A stretch of 64,000 nucleotides of DNA, from assembly GCA_046329235.1 (NCBI GenBank), contig JAXLVA010000001.1, forward strand, positions 310,001 through 374,000, written 5' to 3'. The position numbers were made by a program, and so were the translations under genes. Under the pieces are notes generated by a model. The model saw nothing but the letters and a program-made list of their open reading frames with translations. It ran no database searches and had not been told where the DNA came from. The DNA comes from JALONH01 sp046329235 (GTDB lineage Bacteria > Bacteroidota > Bacteroidia > Cytophagales > Cytophagaceae). Below are positions 8,277 to 17,890 of this stretch, piece after piece (position 1 is the stretch's first letter; every line of letters begins with the position of its first letter).

Positions 8277-8750
8277 TTAATCATGGTGATACTTTTCACC
8301 TTTCAAAATGGAACAAGCTCTGTAAAGTTGTTCTACGGCGAATAAGCGTACCATTTGATGAGATAAAGTCATAGAAGATAGACTTACTTTACCATTAGCT
8401 CGCTGATATATGGCATCTGAAAAACCGAAGGCTCCGCCAATTAAGAATATGACGTTTCCTGAAACGCCGTTCCATTTTTTTTGTAAATAATTAGCAAACT
8501 GACGAGAGGTAAATTGCTCTCCGTTTTCATCTAACAAAATTAAATGATCTGCACTTTGAAGTTTTGATAGTATCAATTTTTCTTCTTCCTTTTTTAGTAA
8601 GTCATGGCTAAGCTTACCTCCGTTTTTGACATCAGGAATTTCGAGGTATTCAAACGGAACGTAGTGTGGTAGTTTTTTACAATAATGATTGATTCCTTCT
8701 TGTAGATAAGACTCCGTGGTTTTGCCGATGACCCATAAGGAACATTTCAT
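8277..8750 (-). CDS. rlmH: 23S rRNA (pseudouridine1915-N3)-methyltransferase RlmH
   Basis: The 157-aa product has the full SPOUT methyltransferase of this family: LILLDENGEQFTSRQFA in the middle, the SAM-binding LIGGAFGFS loop near residue 104, LSSMTLSHQMVRLFAVEQLYRA and the closing YHHD. RlmH methylates pseudouridine 1915 in helix 69 of 23S rRNA on the assembled 70S ribosome. Length is normal. The start lies 2 bases from the stop of the MBL hydrolase gene, so the two form one transcription unit; the 3' end meets the convergent ceramidase-like gene. Confidence 0.96.
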   Translation of the reverse strand: MKCSLWVIGKTTESYLQEGINHYCKKLPHYVPFEYLEIPDVKNGGKLSHDLLKKEEEKLILSKLQSADHLILLDENGEQFTSRQFANYLQKKWNGVSGNVIFLIGGAFGFSDAIYQRANGKVSLSSMTLSHQMVRLFAVEQLYRACSILKGEKYHHD

Positions 8751-8752
8751 AC

Positions 8753-9517
8753 TTATAAATGTATTTCTAACCCATCATAAGCCAAATGGATATTGGCAGG
8801 TAGTTCGTTTTCAATCTCTGCATGTTTGCCCAAACGATGACTCATGTGAGTGAAGTAAGCCACTTCAGGTTCTAATTCCTGAATTACTTCAACGGCTTGT
8901 TGAACCGTGTAATGTGATACATGAGGGTCTTTTTGCAAAGCATTTAACACTACTACCTTTGAGCCTTTTATTTTATCCATTTCCTCCGGACTGATGTAGT
9001 TGGCGTCTGTGATATAAGTAAAATCTCCAATGCGAAATCCGTGGGTAGGAAGTTTATAGTGCATGACTTCAATAGGTGTGATAAGGTCTCCGTTGAAATC
9101 AAAAGGTTCACCGGTTATTTCACACAAAGTGATTTGCGGAATGCCCGGGTATTTGTAATCAGAAAATGCGTAGGGGAATTCTCTTTTAACGGCTTCTAGA
9201 ACTCGTGCTCTGCCGTACACAGGCATATCTCTTTTTTGCCAGTAATTATAAGCACGCACATCATCCATACCTGCGATATGGTCCTTGTGTTCATGCGTTA
9301 AGAATAAAGCGTCAAGTGTAGTTATTTGAGCTCTTAAGGCTTGCTGTCTAAAATCTGGGCCACTGTCAACGATAATGGAATTATTATTATCAGTTTGAAT
9401 GTGTATAGAAGTGCGTAATCTTTTATCTCTAAAATCTAAAGAAGTGCAGACCGGACATGAACATCCAATCATAGGCACTCCTTGTGAGGTTCCGGTTCCT
9501 AAGAATGTAATCTTCAA
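8753..9517 (-). CDS. MBL-fold metal-dependent hydrolase (PhnP-like)
   Basis: The 254-aa product starts LGTGTSQGVPMIGCSCPVC, the N-terminus of PhnP-like metallo-beta-lactamase-fold hydrolases, and has the metal motif THEHKDH (about residues 75-81) plus a later D-A-N and FTHMSHR that supply further ligands. Characterised PhnP opens phosphoribosyl 1,2-cyclic phosphate; other members act on different phosphodiesters. No phosphonate genes are nearby, so the substrate is open. The two Cys in CSCPVC may bind a structural zinc. It is upstream of and tightly linked to rlmH. Confidence 0.85.
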   Translation of the reverse strand: MKITFLGTGTSQGVPMIGCSCPVCTSLDFRDKRLRTSIHIQTDNNNSIIVDSGPDFRQQALRAQITTLDALFLTHEHKDHIAGMDDVRAYNYWQKRDMPVYGRARVLEAVKREFPYAFSDYKYPGIPQITLCEITGEPFDFNGDLITPIEVMHYKLPTHGFRIGDFTYITDANYISPEEMDKIKGSKVVVLNALQKDPHVSHYTVQQAVEVIQELEPEVAYFTHMSHRLGKHAEIENELPANIHLAYDGLEIHL

Positions 9518-9528
9518 AATGGAGAAAT

Positions 9529-9801
9529 TTAAACGACCGCTTGTGCTGCAATCTCTTTGAATAGCTTGATATTTTTATCACTCATTTTTTCAGTACTCAA
9601 TTCAACTACTTTTAATATCTCCATTAAAGAGTTGATCTTACCTTCCAGTGTGTAGTACTTATTTACGATGGCTATTTTAGTTTCTTTCAGTACACAATAA
9701 CCGGAATTAAAATTGCCTTTCTCATAGCGCAAAACATAGTCAGACTCTGCGAAGATATCTTCTAGGCGGCTAAGAAAACTTGTTGTGTATTTAACTTCCA
9801 T
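9529..9801 (-). CDS. Small conserved hypothetical protein
   Basis: A 90-aa soluble protein with no signal peptide or membrane segment and no motif I recognise. The sequence alternates short strands (EVKYTTSF, YVLRYEKG, GYCVLKETKIAIVNKYYT) with a C-terminal helix that ends in AAQAVV. It sits 11 bases from the MBL gene and 20 bases from the CheY-like regulator on the same strand, so it is almost surely translated from the kinase-regulator message. Function unknown; I recall similar short proteins in this setting in Bacteroidota but cannot name a family. Confidence 0.75.
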   Translation of the reverse strand: MEVKYTTSFLSRLEDIFAESDYVLRYEKGNFNSGYCVLKETKIAIVNKYYTLEGKINSLMEILKVVELSTEKMSDKNIKLFKEIAAQAVV

Positions 9802-9821
9802 GTCAATTGTTACTTTAATAT

Positions 9822-10202
9822 TTATTCAGCGTTAGTATACTTCTTTACTACTAAAACCAGCTTGTCAAAATCTAATGGTTTTTGTAAGTATTCATTGATA
9901 CCTGCCGCTTTGAAATCATCTTCGGAATAGTTTTTGGCATTACCGGTAATAGCTACGATAGGAACTTCAGCCTTTACTTTATCACTTAGCTTTCTAATTT
10001 CTGTAGCGCAAGTCATACCATCCATTTGTGGCATATTGATATCCATCAAAATGATATCGAAGTTTGCTTTCTCCAACTCTTTCATCACTTCTTTACCGTT
10101 TTTAACGGAAGTGATTTCATAATTCTGAAACTGTAAAATTTTCTTTGTCAAGTTCTGAATCACAGAACTATCTTCGGCTACTAAAACTTTTTTCGACGCC
10201 AT
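9822..10202 (-). CDS. CheY-like single-domain response regulator
   Basis: A 126-aa stand-alone receiver domain: acidic pair at E10-D11, phospho-acceptor D54 in ILMDINMPQMDG, switch Thr in VAITGNAKN, and Lys in LQKPLDFD. It has no output domain, so it acts by protein contact or as a phosphate relay. The start is 5 bases after the stop of the 1221-aa hybrid kinase, which makes it the likely terminal acceptor of the kinase's HPt domain. Confidence 0.93.
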   Translation of the reverse strand: MASKKVLVAEDSSVIQNLTKKILQFQNYEITSVKNGKEVMKELEKANFDIILMDINMPQMDGMTCATEIRKLSDKVKAEVPIVAITGNAKNYSEDDFKAAGINEYLQKPLDFDKLVLVVKKYTNAE

Positions 10203-10207
10203 ATGAA

Positions 10208-13200
10208 TTATTGTTGTGTTGTTGTAAATGTTTTATAAATGTCTCGGAACGCTTCCCTCTCTTTTTCTAAAATGAATAAATCATCAGAAACCGTGTCGTA
10301 CCAACCGTCATTTTTCAGCTTACTTTCGATGGCTCTGCTTACCGCTTCCAATCGTTTTAGGCCTATTGTCCCTGAAACACCTTTTAAGGTATGTAAATTA
10401 TTTAAAATATTGCCTATGTCTTTATCCCCAATAGAACTTTTACAAGATTCTATTTGGCTAATGCTCTCATATTCAAATTCTTCGTAAATAGCTAATGGTG
10501 CTTCGGGGCCGGATAATTCTATTAATTTTTCCACAGTAGACTTTTCATAAATCGGAATCTCATCGTCTATACTAACGGTTTCATAGACAGATTTAGCCGC
10601 TTTATTTAAAGAAATAGATTCCGGTAAATGATGAATCCAATGATTTACTTTATCAATTAATGCTTCTGCTTTAATTGGTTTGGCAATATAATCATCCATT
10701 CCACTATCCATGAATTTGTTTTTATCTTCTTTCATGGAGTAGGCGGTCATGGCGATAATAGGAGGGACTTGGGCTAGACCTAGATTTCTAATTCGAGCGG
10801 TAGCTTCGATACCATCCATCTGTGGCATTTGAATGTCCATCAAGATAAGTTGATACGTTCCAATGCTTGCTCTTTCAATGGCTTCAATACCATTCGAAGC
10901 CAAATCAACTGTACATCCGGCCTTTTTTAATATTTCTGATGCTACAAATTGATTGATGTTGTTGTCATCTACTAATAAAATACGTGGGTTGCCTAATATG
11001 GTACTGATACGGATAACGGTTTCAGTTTCTATTTTTTGTTCCTGTGTACGTTTACTTTCTTTTGCTTCAAAAGTGAACCAGAAAACACTTCCTATACCGT
11101 CTTCCGTTTGAACACCAATGTGTCCATTCATTAAAGAACATAACTCTTTAGAAATGGCTAAACCTAAACCAGTACCGGCATGTGCTTTGGTAGGTGTATT
11201 ATCAACTTGACTGAAGTATTCAAATAAAACATTCAGCTTGTCTTGTGGTATACCTATACCGGTATCTCTGATTTCAACTTTGATTTTATAAGTAGAATCT
11301 TTGACACTATCTACGCTTAGTTGAATCGATACTTTCCCTTCATCAGTAAATTTGATAGCATTGGATGTCAAATTAGACATGATCTGAAGTAGACGTGTTT
11401 CATCAGCAAGAATGAACTTAGGTACTTCGTCACTAATCGTGTACTCTAATCCAATTTTCTTCAGTGCAGCTTGTTGTACAAATAAAGAATACAACTTATC
11501 AACGGTTTGCTGAACAGAAATAGACGTTAAACGTAATTGCATTTTACCTGCTTCAATCTTAGATAAGTCTAAGATGTCGTTCAGGATAGTTAGTAATGTT
11601 TCAGAAGATTTTTTAATCGTTAAAACGTATTGTTTCTGTTCTTCCAATAAGGGAGTCTCATTTAATAAATCAATCATGCCTATGATACCGTTCATAGGTG
11701 TTCTGATTTCGTGACTCATGTTGGCTAAGAAACTTTCTTTTACTTTTAAAGATTTCTCTGCGATTTCTTTTGCTTTCAAAAGTTCTTCAGATGCTTTCTT
11801 CAAATAAGTAATATCTCTGGCAACACCATCCACCGCAACTGCTTTGCCTTTACTGTTGTAGATTACACGAATGTTAGAACTACATTGAATGATGGATCCA
11901 TCTTTTAATACCAAGTTGGTCTCGTAGTTTTTAACTTGACCTTTGGATAAAAGATTCTTGATAAGGTTACCTTGTTTTTTTGGAATAACATAAAATTCAC
12001 TGATATGTTTACCTATAATCTCCTCTTCTTGGTAACCGCTAAGGAAACACCCGGAAGGTGATATCATGGTAATTCGACCGTGTAAATCGGTACGGTAGTA
12101 TATATCTTGGAACGACTCAAAGATATTTCGGAATTTCTCTTCACTTTCCTGGATCGTAAACTCCCATTGTTTTTTCTCTGTGATATCATGCGAGATACCG
12201 GATACCTCATCAATTCTACCATCCGGTAGATAAATAGGGTTTAAGAATGTTTCTCTCCAAGTCTTGAATCCGGTTTCATCCGTGTTAGAAGTTTCAAAGT
12301 GTTGTTGATGTCCTTTGAATGCTTCTGCGTATTTCTCTTCTATAAACTTGTGATACTTATCATCGGATAAAACCATCTTTTTAGGAGGAACGGTTTCATC
12401 ATCAATCATAGGTAGAGTTTGAAACTTTCTTGAGATAGCTTCAGAATAGTTGTGGTTAAAAGAAGTTAACCCACGACGCCTATTCACTGACCAAATTAAG
12501 TGCGAACTACTTTCAAAGATGGAATTCAAACGTGCCGTTTGTTCAATGATTTTTTCTTCATTACGCTTACGTTCGATTACTAAGGCAATCTGTCCGGAAA
12601 TGAAGTGTAGTAATTCTAAGTGACGACGTTTATATTTATTTCTATCCGAGTGACTCTTTACGCAAATAACACCAATGGTCCTGTTTTCCAGTAAGAGCGG
12701 CACACCTAGCCATAACTTAGGAATTGGTCCAAGTAATTCTACTTTTTTCTCTTCCGCAAGTTTTAAAATATCTTCTTCGTATAGAAAAGTTGGCTCTGTA
12801 TTGAATAAAGAATATTCGGTCAATCCTTTTCCTACTATACGTTTCATGGAAATAGGTTTAGTTCCTATATTTTCATCTACGTAGTAAGGAAAGTTTAAGA
12901 AGTTATGATCTCGGTCGTAAAGAGCAACGTGAAAATTATTTACGGCAATTAACGAACGTAGTTCGTTATGAATATTGGCTAATAAAGATTCTAAGTTAAC
13001 ACTGTTAATCGCTAACGTAGAGATTTTGTAATACAAGTTCTGCGCACGTTCTGCACGCATGTGTTCTGTATTGTCGTGGAAGATGGCACGGAAGGAAACA
13101 GGATTTTCTTTCTCGTAGCGTACGTTCACACTACCAATCACATGGATATTTCTGCCGGATTTACTGGATAATAACGTTTCAAACTTATCATCCTTTTTTC

Positions 13201-13873
13201 CCGCTAAAATATTATTTAAGTGTTCAAGAGTGCTTTCTCGTTGTTCGGCCGGTAAGATGTCATTAAACTTGAGTTCTTTGATTTCTTCATCTGAATAACC
13301 TAAAGCATCTTTCCAAGCTCTATTTACAAATTGAATATTGCCATCTAAATCAAATACCTGAATTAAGTCATTCGCATTTTCAAATAAATCTTGAAGTTGC
13401 TCATTACTTTCTTTTAACGCACGTACTACTTTTTTACGGTCTGTTACATCTTCACCTATTAAGGTAGTAATGTGATGTTTTTCATCAATGGGATGATGAA
13501 TGACTACGTTGAATTTGAACGAACGGTGTAAGCCTTCTTTAGATAAAAACTTACGTTTTAGTTTGTCTATGAAGCCTTGTTTTTTCAAAACATGATAGAC
13601 ATGCTCTTCATTTTGATCAACTAAATAGTCATTCCAGTTGGTATGTAAAATGGATTCTTCATCCCAACCAGTTGCTTGCAAAAAGGTGGGATTACAATAT
13701 TGTATAATGCCATCCTGATCTATAGTGATGACAGGAAGTTGTATTTGCTCAAACGCTTGTTGGAGAATTTTTTCCGGTTGAAGTGATTTTACGGCTTGTT
13801 GTAACTGCTGAATTTCAGCGATTAATTCGTCCTTAGAAAGTGCTTCCCAATTCGTTTCGGTTAGAATTTTCAT
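10208..13873 (-). CDS. Soluble hybrid histidine kinase: PAS-PAS-GAF-PAS-PAS-HisKA-HATPase-REC-HPt
   Basis: A 1221-aa protein without membrane segments. In order: PAS at about 35-150 and 160-275, GAF at 285-440, PAS at 445-575 and 580-695, HisKA with the phospho-His in NMSHEIRTPMN (about residue 719), HATPase with N-box SNAIKFTDEG and G-box GTGLGLAIS (about 825-945), REC with the Asp in LILMDIQMPQMDG (about 1009), and HPt with the His in NNLHTLKGVSG (about 1160). It should sense a cytoplasmic or redox/ligand cue through PAS and GAF and pass phosphate His-Asp-His to the CheY-like protein encoded next. Start ATG at 13873; the opposite strand carries the glycan locus 108 bases away. Confidence 0.95.
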   Translation of the reverse strand: MKILTETNWEALSKDELIAEIQQLQQAVKSLQPEKILQQAFEQIQLPVITIDQDGIIQYCNPTFLQATGWDEESILHTNWNDYLVDQNEEHVYHVLKKQGFIDKLKRKFLSKEGLHRSFKFNVVIHHPIDEKHHITTLIGEDVTDRKKVVRALKESNEQLQDLFENANDLIQVFDLDGNIQFVNRAWKDALGYSDEEIKELKFNDILPAEQRESTLEHLNNILAGKKDDKFETLLSSKSGRNIHVIGSVNVRYEKENPVSFRAIFHDNTEHMRAERAQNLYYKISTLAINSVNLESLLANIHNELRSLIAVNNFHVALYDRDHNFLNFPYYVDENIGTKPISMKRIVGKGLTEYSLFNTEPTFLYEEDILKLAEEKKVELLGPIPKLWLGVPLLLENRTIGVICVKSHSDRNKYKRRHLELLHFISGQIALVIERKRNEEKIIEQTARLNSIFESSSHLIWSVNRRRGLTSFNHNYSEAISRKFQTLPMIDDETVPPKKMVLSDDKYHKFIEEKYAEAFKGHQQHFETSNTDETGFKTWRETFLNPIYLPDGRIDEVSGISHDITEKKQWEFTIQESEEKFRNIFESFQDIYYRTDLHGRITMISPSGCFLSGYQEEEIIGKHISEFYVIPKKQGNLIKNLLSKGQVKNYETNLVLKDGSIIQCSSNIRVIYNSKGKAVAVDGVARDITYLKKASEELLKAKEIAEKSLKVKESFLANMSHEIRTPMNGIIGMIDLLNETPLLEEQKQYVLTIKKSSETLLTILNDILDLSKIEAGKMQLRLTSISVQQTVDKLYSLFVQQAALKKIGLEYTISDEVPKFILADETRLLQIMSNLTSNAIKFTDEGKVSIQLSVDSVKDSTYKIKVEIRDTGIGIPQDKLNVLFEYFSQVDNTPTKAHAGTGLGLAISKELCSLMNGHIGVQTEDGIGSVFWFTFEAKESKRTQEQKIETETVIRISTILGNPRILLVDDNNINQFVASEILKKAGCTVDLASNGIEAIERASIGTYQLILMDIQMPQMDGIEATARIRNLGLAQVPPIIAMTAYSMKEDKNKFMDSGMDDYIAKPIKAEALIDKVNHWIHHLPESISLNKAAKSVYETVSIDDEIPIYEKSTVEKLIELSGPEAPLAIYEEFEYESISQIESCKSSIGDKDIGNILNNLHTLKGVSGTIGLKRLEAVSRAIESKLKNDGWYDTVSDDLFILEKEREAFRDIYKTFTTTQQ

Positions 13874-13981
13874 GTAATTAGAAATTCGTTGACTACCATG
13901 CTGTGGAAAGGAATCTACAAAAGATGGTAGGTATTTATAAATTTACCTATAAATTCGCTTTTCTACAAGAATTTAGAACCG

Positions 13982-14962
13982 GTGAAAGTAACCATTAGCT
14001 TTGATTATGAGGTGTTTTTCGGGGTATCTACCGGATCGGTAGAGCATTGCTTATTGCTACCCACTGAAAGATTACTTCAGATAGCTCAAAAACACGGGGT
14101 CCACTTTAACTTTTTCATCGATACGGCCTTCTTAATTCAAATGGAATATTACGCTTCGCGTTATCCCGGATTGCGTCATCAATACCGACAAGTAACCGAG
14201 CAAATTCAGCAGTTGGCTAGTGCAGGTCATGATATTCAGTTGCATATTCATCCGCATTGGAATGATTCCTTTTATGATGGTAATAAATGGGTGGTCAAAG
14301 TAGATCGCTATCGTTTGGATCAATGGGAACCGGAACAAATTTCAAGCATGGTGAAGGAGCAAGTTGCTTTTCTACGTCAATATTCCTCCACACAAGTGAA
14401 TGCTTACAGAGCAGGTGGTTGGTGTATGCCGGATTGGAACTTGGTGAGAATACCTTTTCAGGAAAATGGAATTTATATTGATAGTACCTTATACTCGGGT
14501 GGTTATTTGAATGAATATCCTTTAGCGTTTGATTTCCGAAATGTGTCGAAGGCAGAGGAGTGGAAGTTTGAAGAGCAGCCGGTGGTTGTGGAGGAACAAG
14601 GATGGTTTAAAGAAGTACCTATTACTTCTGTAGAACTATCACCTTTGTTTTATTGGAATCTGTATGGTAGAGGTCGATTGAACAAGCCTTTGCATAAAAG
14701 TATGGGCGACGGTTTCCCGATTGCTCAAAAGAGTACTAAAAAGAAATTATTAACGCAGTTTACTACTCAAGCGCTTTCTACCGATGGTTATTACGCGTCT
14801 TTGTTGGAGAAAATACATCAAAAGTTAACACAATCAGGTGTGAATAGGATGGTTACTATTGGTCATCCAAAAGCTTGTTCTGAATTTTCCTTGAATAAGC
14901 TAGATAGCTTTATTGAAAAGGTAAAATATACATCACATTTTTCACGTTATTCCGAAGAATGA
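13982..14962 (+). CDS. Polysaccharide deacetylase-like protein (WalW type)
   Basis: A 326-aa product that starts with GTG; no ATG fits the family N-terminus MKVTISFDYE. It has the NodB-like features ISFDYEVFFG (D8 as the candidate base) and QLHIHPHW (H88, H90, H92 region), then AYRAGGW and a late VTIGHPKA motif. Family enzymes remove acetyl or other acyl groups from polysaccharides or act on related C-N bonds. It overlaps the FemAB-like gene by 4 bases (ATGA), so the two are translationally coupled at the head of a glycan locus. The exact substrate is unknown. Confidence 0.8.
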   Translation: MKVTISFDYEVFFGVSTGSVEHCLLLPTERLLQIAQKHGVHFNFFIDTAFLIQMEYYASRYPGLRHQYRQVTEQIQQLASAGHDIQLHIHPHWNDSFYDGNKWVVKVDRYRLDQWEPEQISSMVKEQVAFLRQYSSTQVNAYRAGGWCMPDWNLVRIPFQENGIYIDSTLYSGGYLNEYPLAFDFRNVSKAEEWKFEEQPVVVEEQGWFKEVPITSVELSPLFYWNLYGRGRLNKPLHKSMGDGFPIAQKSTKKKLLTQFTTQALSTDGYYASLLEKIHQKLTQSGVNRMVTIGHPKACSEFSLNKLDSFIEKVKYTSHFSRYSEE

Positions 14963-15858
14963 AATCACACATCATCCGTCCTACTGAAGTAGATAAGAAG
15001 AAATGGGATGACTTACTGAAGCAAGATCGTAAGGCAGATGTGTTTTTATTCAGTCACTGGTTAGATATCGTTTTCCCAACTTGGGAATTGATCGTGAACG
15101 AATCCTTTACGGCAGCTATACCTGTATTTAGAAAAAAAATTGGTAAATATTATTCTTTTGATTTGCCCAACTTTATTCAGGCTTTGTCAATTATAGGAGA
15201 GGATATAAATGATGCTATAGCTAAGCAGGTAGTAGAATTATTGGGAACTACGGCTTTTGTTTGTGTTCCTTATATTACTTCTTTGCCCGCATCTAAAAAC
15301 ATTTCAAATACAACTCGTCGCCATCAAATTCTAGAATTAACTCCTGAAGTACGATTTCCTACTAAAGTATGGGGAAGAAATATTCGTAAAGCAGAAGCTT
15401 ATCAAGCGGAATCGATTTTAGATGTTCCGGTAGATGATTTTTTATTGGAATTGAAAAAAGAGATGAAAGCCAAAGGTAATCCTTATCGTGCGAAAGATTT
15501 TCTTTTGTTAAAAGAGTTAATTCAATCATCAATACGTGAAGGGTATGGAGTTATTAAGGGTGTTAAGGATAAAGATTCGAATTGGGCTTGTGGCCAATTT
15601 TACATATACCATTCCTCCGGAATGTATTTAGTAAATTGTTTTACTTCCGGTGTGGGTAGAGAACATAGTATTTTGCACTATCTGTTATATTGTGAAATAG
15701 AAATGTTAAGCAAGGGTAAGGAATATTTTAAAATTCACTTCGGAGGATCTAATATTCAGGCGATAGCAGATTTTAACAAGAACTTTGGCGCAACGGATGA
15801 ATATTATCAGTTGTATCAGCATAATCGCTTACCTTGGTATTTAAAATGGATAAAATAA
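14959..15858 (+). CDS. FemAB/GNAT-like acyltransferase
   Basis: The 299-aa product looks like a FemAB-type (peptidoglycan/exopolysaccharide-associated GNAT) protein: an N-terminal half with SHWLDIVFP and AAIPVFRKKIGKYYSFDLP, and a C-terminal half with the GNAT-like strand CGQFYIYHSSGMYLVNCFTSG followed by HSILHYLLYCEIEMLSKG and the FemAB-like end FKIHFGGSN...FNKNFGA. Known FemAB proteins transfer aminoacyl groups from tRNA; relatives in exopolysaccharide loci are uncharacterised. It overlaps the deacetylase gene by 4 bases, and the GT4 gene starts 4 bases after it. Assignment rests on overall pattern only. Confidence 0.6.
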   Translation: MKSHIIRPTEVDKKKWDDLLKQDRKADVFLFSHWLDIVFPTWELIVNESFTAAIPVFRKKIGKYYSFDLPNFIQALSIIGEDINDAIAKQVVELLGTTAFVCVPYITSLPASKNISNTTRRHQILELTPEVRFPTKVWGRNIRKAEAYQAESILDVPVDDFLLELKKEMKAKGNPYRAKDFLLLKELIQSSIREGYGVIKGVKDKDSNWACGQFYIYHSSGMYLVNCFTSGVGREHSILHYLLYCEIEMLSKGKEYFKIHFGGSNIQAIADFNKNFGATDEYYQLYQHNRLPWYLKWIK

Positions 15859-15862
15859 GGGT

Positions 15863-17008
15863 ATGAGTATCGGGAAAGGATTAAAGGTAATCAATGCAGT
15901 AACAACTGATCTAGTCACAGATCAAAGAGTACATAAAATTTCTTTGTCTCTTCACAACATGGGATTTGATGTGACTTTGGTGGGTAGAAGAAAACATGAT
16001 AGTGCAGCGATGGATAATAGACTTTATTCTACTCATCGAATGAAGTTATGGTTTGAAAAAGGTCCATTTTTTTATCTTAATTATACGCTTCGTTTATTCT
16101 TTTATTTACTATTTCATAAAGCAGATATTATTGTATCCAATGATTTGGATACCCTGTTGCCTTGTTATCTAATTTCGAAACTTAAAAAAGTTCCTCTAGT
16201 GTATGATAATCATGAATATTTTACCGGTGTTCCTGAATTAATTGAAAGACCAAGGGTTCAAAAGATTTGGAAAACGATTGAAAGAAATATTTTCCCTAAA
16301 GTACAATTTATCTACACAGACAACTTTGCTAAGAAAAAATTGTTTGAAACAGAATACCAACAACCAGTTGAGGTAGTAATGAATGTTCCTGTTTGGGAAA
16401 ATACTACTGAAGTGCCTACGGAATACATATTACCAGAATTGAAAGGTAAATTTGTAATAATCTATCAAGGAACCGGAATTAATATTAAACGTGGTACAGA
16501 AGAGTTAACGGAAGCTATGCAGTACCTAGACCAACGTTTTCTTCTTGTTTTTGTAGGTAGTGGAGATGTCATTAATGTGTTAAAGGATATTGTGAAACAA
16601 AAGCAGCTGGAAGATAGAGTCCTTTTTGTACCAAAAGTTCCTTTGCATATTCTAAAATATTATACGCGTCAGGCTACTGTAGGAGTGACAATAGATAAAC
16701 CTATCAGTGAAAATTACATTTATAGCATGCCTAATAAGTTGTTTGATTATGTACATGCTGGATTACCTGTTTTAGCAGCTCACTTACAAGAAGTGGATCG
16801 AATGATTGAGTTGTATAACGTAGGTACTTTTATTGAAAATCACGATCCTAAACATATTGCGGAGCGAATTCAATGGATCTATGATCACCCTGATTTATTG
16901 AAACTGTGGCAAGAAAACACACGAATTGCTTCTCAGGAAGTAAATTGGAAAACTCAGGAAGAAATGTTGGAGATTATATATGCACAAGTAGTGCGTACGA
17001 TTAAATAA
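15863..17008 (+). CDS. Glycosyltransferase family 4 protein
   Basis: A 381-aa GT-B fold transferase. The N-terminal domain has D-x-R-V-H-K (TDQRVHKIS), ADIIVSNDLDTLLPCYL and YDNHEYFTGVPEL. The C-terminal domain has FVIIYQGTGINIKRGTEELTEAM, the E-x7-E-like stretch YSMPNKLFDYVHAGLPVLA, and VGTFIENHDP. These fit GT4 retaining transferases using nucleotide sugars. In this locus it likely builds a surface polysaccharide or lipid-linked glycan. Spacing of 4 and 3 bases to its neighbours places it in the deacetylase-FemAB-GT4-FkbM operon. Confidence 0.9.
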   Translation: MSIGKGLKVINAVTTDLVTDQRVHKISLSLHNMGFDVTLVGRRKHDSAAMDNRLYSTHRMKLWFEKGPFFYLNYTLRLFFYLLFHKADIIVSNDLDTLLPCYLISKLKKVPLVYDNHEYFTGVPELIERPRVQKIWKTIERNIFPKVQFIYTDNFAKKKLFETEYQQPVEVVMNVPVWENTTEVPTEYILPELKGKFVIIYQGTGINIKRGTEELTEAMQYLDQRFLLVFVGSGDVINVLKDIVKQKQLEDRVLFVPKVPLHILKYYTRQATVGVTIDKPISENYIYSMPNKLFDYVHAGLPVLAAHLQEVDRMIELYNVGTFIENHDPKHIAERIQWIYDHPDLLKLWQENTRIASQEVNWKTQEEMLEIIYAQVVRTIK

Positions 17009-17011
17009 TAC

Positions 17012-17890
17012 ATGTGGTATCATCAGTTATATCGTAAGTTGCCATTTAAAAAGCAGGCTTTTCAATTGATACGTAATTGGAATATTTTGCCCCCAAAAGT
17101 ATTTAGACATTTACACTTTGAAGGGATTTTTTCATTTAATAATGAAAATGGTGTAAAGGTTTATATGTGTCATTACGGAAGTGGCTTTGCAATGGAGACT
17201 GATCACTTTTGGATGGGAGAGAAAGCTTGCGAACCTTTTTCTATTTCAGCATGGATTTATTTTGCTCAACAGTGTGATGTTATTTTAGATGTAGGGGCTA
17301 ATACCGGAACTTATTCGTTGATTGCCGCTTCCTATAATTCTACCGCGGACATACATGCATTTGAGGCAAATAAAAATATAGCCGAACGTATTTTGATTAA
17401 TTCAGAAATAAATTCTTATAATATCACTACGCATCCGGTGGCTGTAAGTAATCAAAATGGGATAGTCTCTTTTTCTAAAAGTACGTCTCCAAATGATTAT
17501 ATAGCTAAAATTGTAGGTAGTGATAACAAAGGAGAGAATGTGCCATCGGTTACGCTAGATTCATTTTTGCCGAATTGGAATATATCTACTACATCTAAAT
17601 GGTTAATTAAATTAGATGTGGAAGGGCATGAACCGGAAGTTTTACTAGGAGCTTTAGAAGTCTTCAAACAACATCAGCCGGTGTTTTTATTAGAAGTATT
17701 AACAGATGATGTTGCAATTAAATTGAATCAAGAATTCAATTGGAGTGGCTATCGTTTTTTTGATATAGATGAAGAAAAGGGGTATTCTGAAATATCGGTT
17801 ATTAAAAGAAGTTCAGGGAATAATATTTTGTGTGTACCGTCTGCATATCAGAATTCTCAATTATCTTTTCTTGCAAAAGGAAAGAAATAA
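17012..17890 (+). CDS. FkbM family SAM-dependent methyltransferase
   Basis: A 292-aa protein with the FkbM core: SAM-binding ILDVGANTGTYS at about residues 93-104, DIHAFEANKNIA (acidic ribose contact), and WLIKLDVEGHEPEVLLGA near 207-224 that typifies the family. FkbM-type enzymes O-methylate sugars or polyketides; here a sugar O-methyl group is the natural inference. It is the last gene of the plus-strand glycan operon, and its 3' end overlaps the convergent flippase gene by 34 bases. Confidence 0.9.
   Translation: MWYHQLYRKLPFKKQAFQLIRNWNILPPKVFRHLHFEGIFSFNNENGVKVYMCHYGSGFAMETDHFWMGEKACEPFSISAWIYFAQQCDVILDVGANTGTYSLIAASYNSTADIHAFEANKNIAERILINSEINSYNITTHPVAVSNQNGIVSFSKSTSPNDYIAKIVGSDNKGENVPSVTLDSFLPNWNISTTSKWLIKLDVEGHEPEVLLGALEVFKQHQPVFLLEVLTDDVAIKLNQEFNWSGYRFFDIDEEKGYSEISVIKRSSGNNILCVPSAYQNSQLSFLAKGKK

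Noticed and set aside
8094..8345. Second reading frame across the ceramidase-like gene end
   Set aside because: It overlaps two well-supported genes in another frame and has no motif or start context.
13874..13981. TAGGTA...TACCTA inverted repeat between the hybrid kinase and the deacetylase-like gene
   Set aside because: The arms are only 6 bases in an A/T-rich setting, which is expected by chance.
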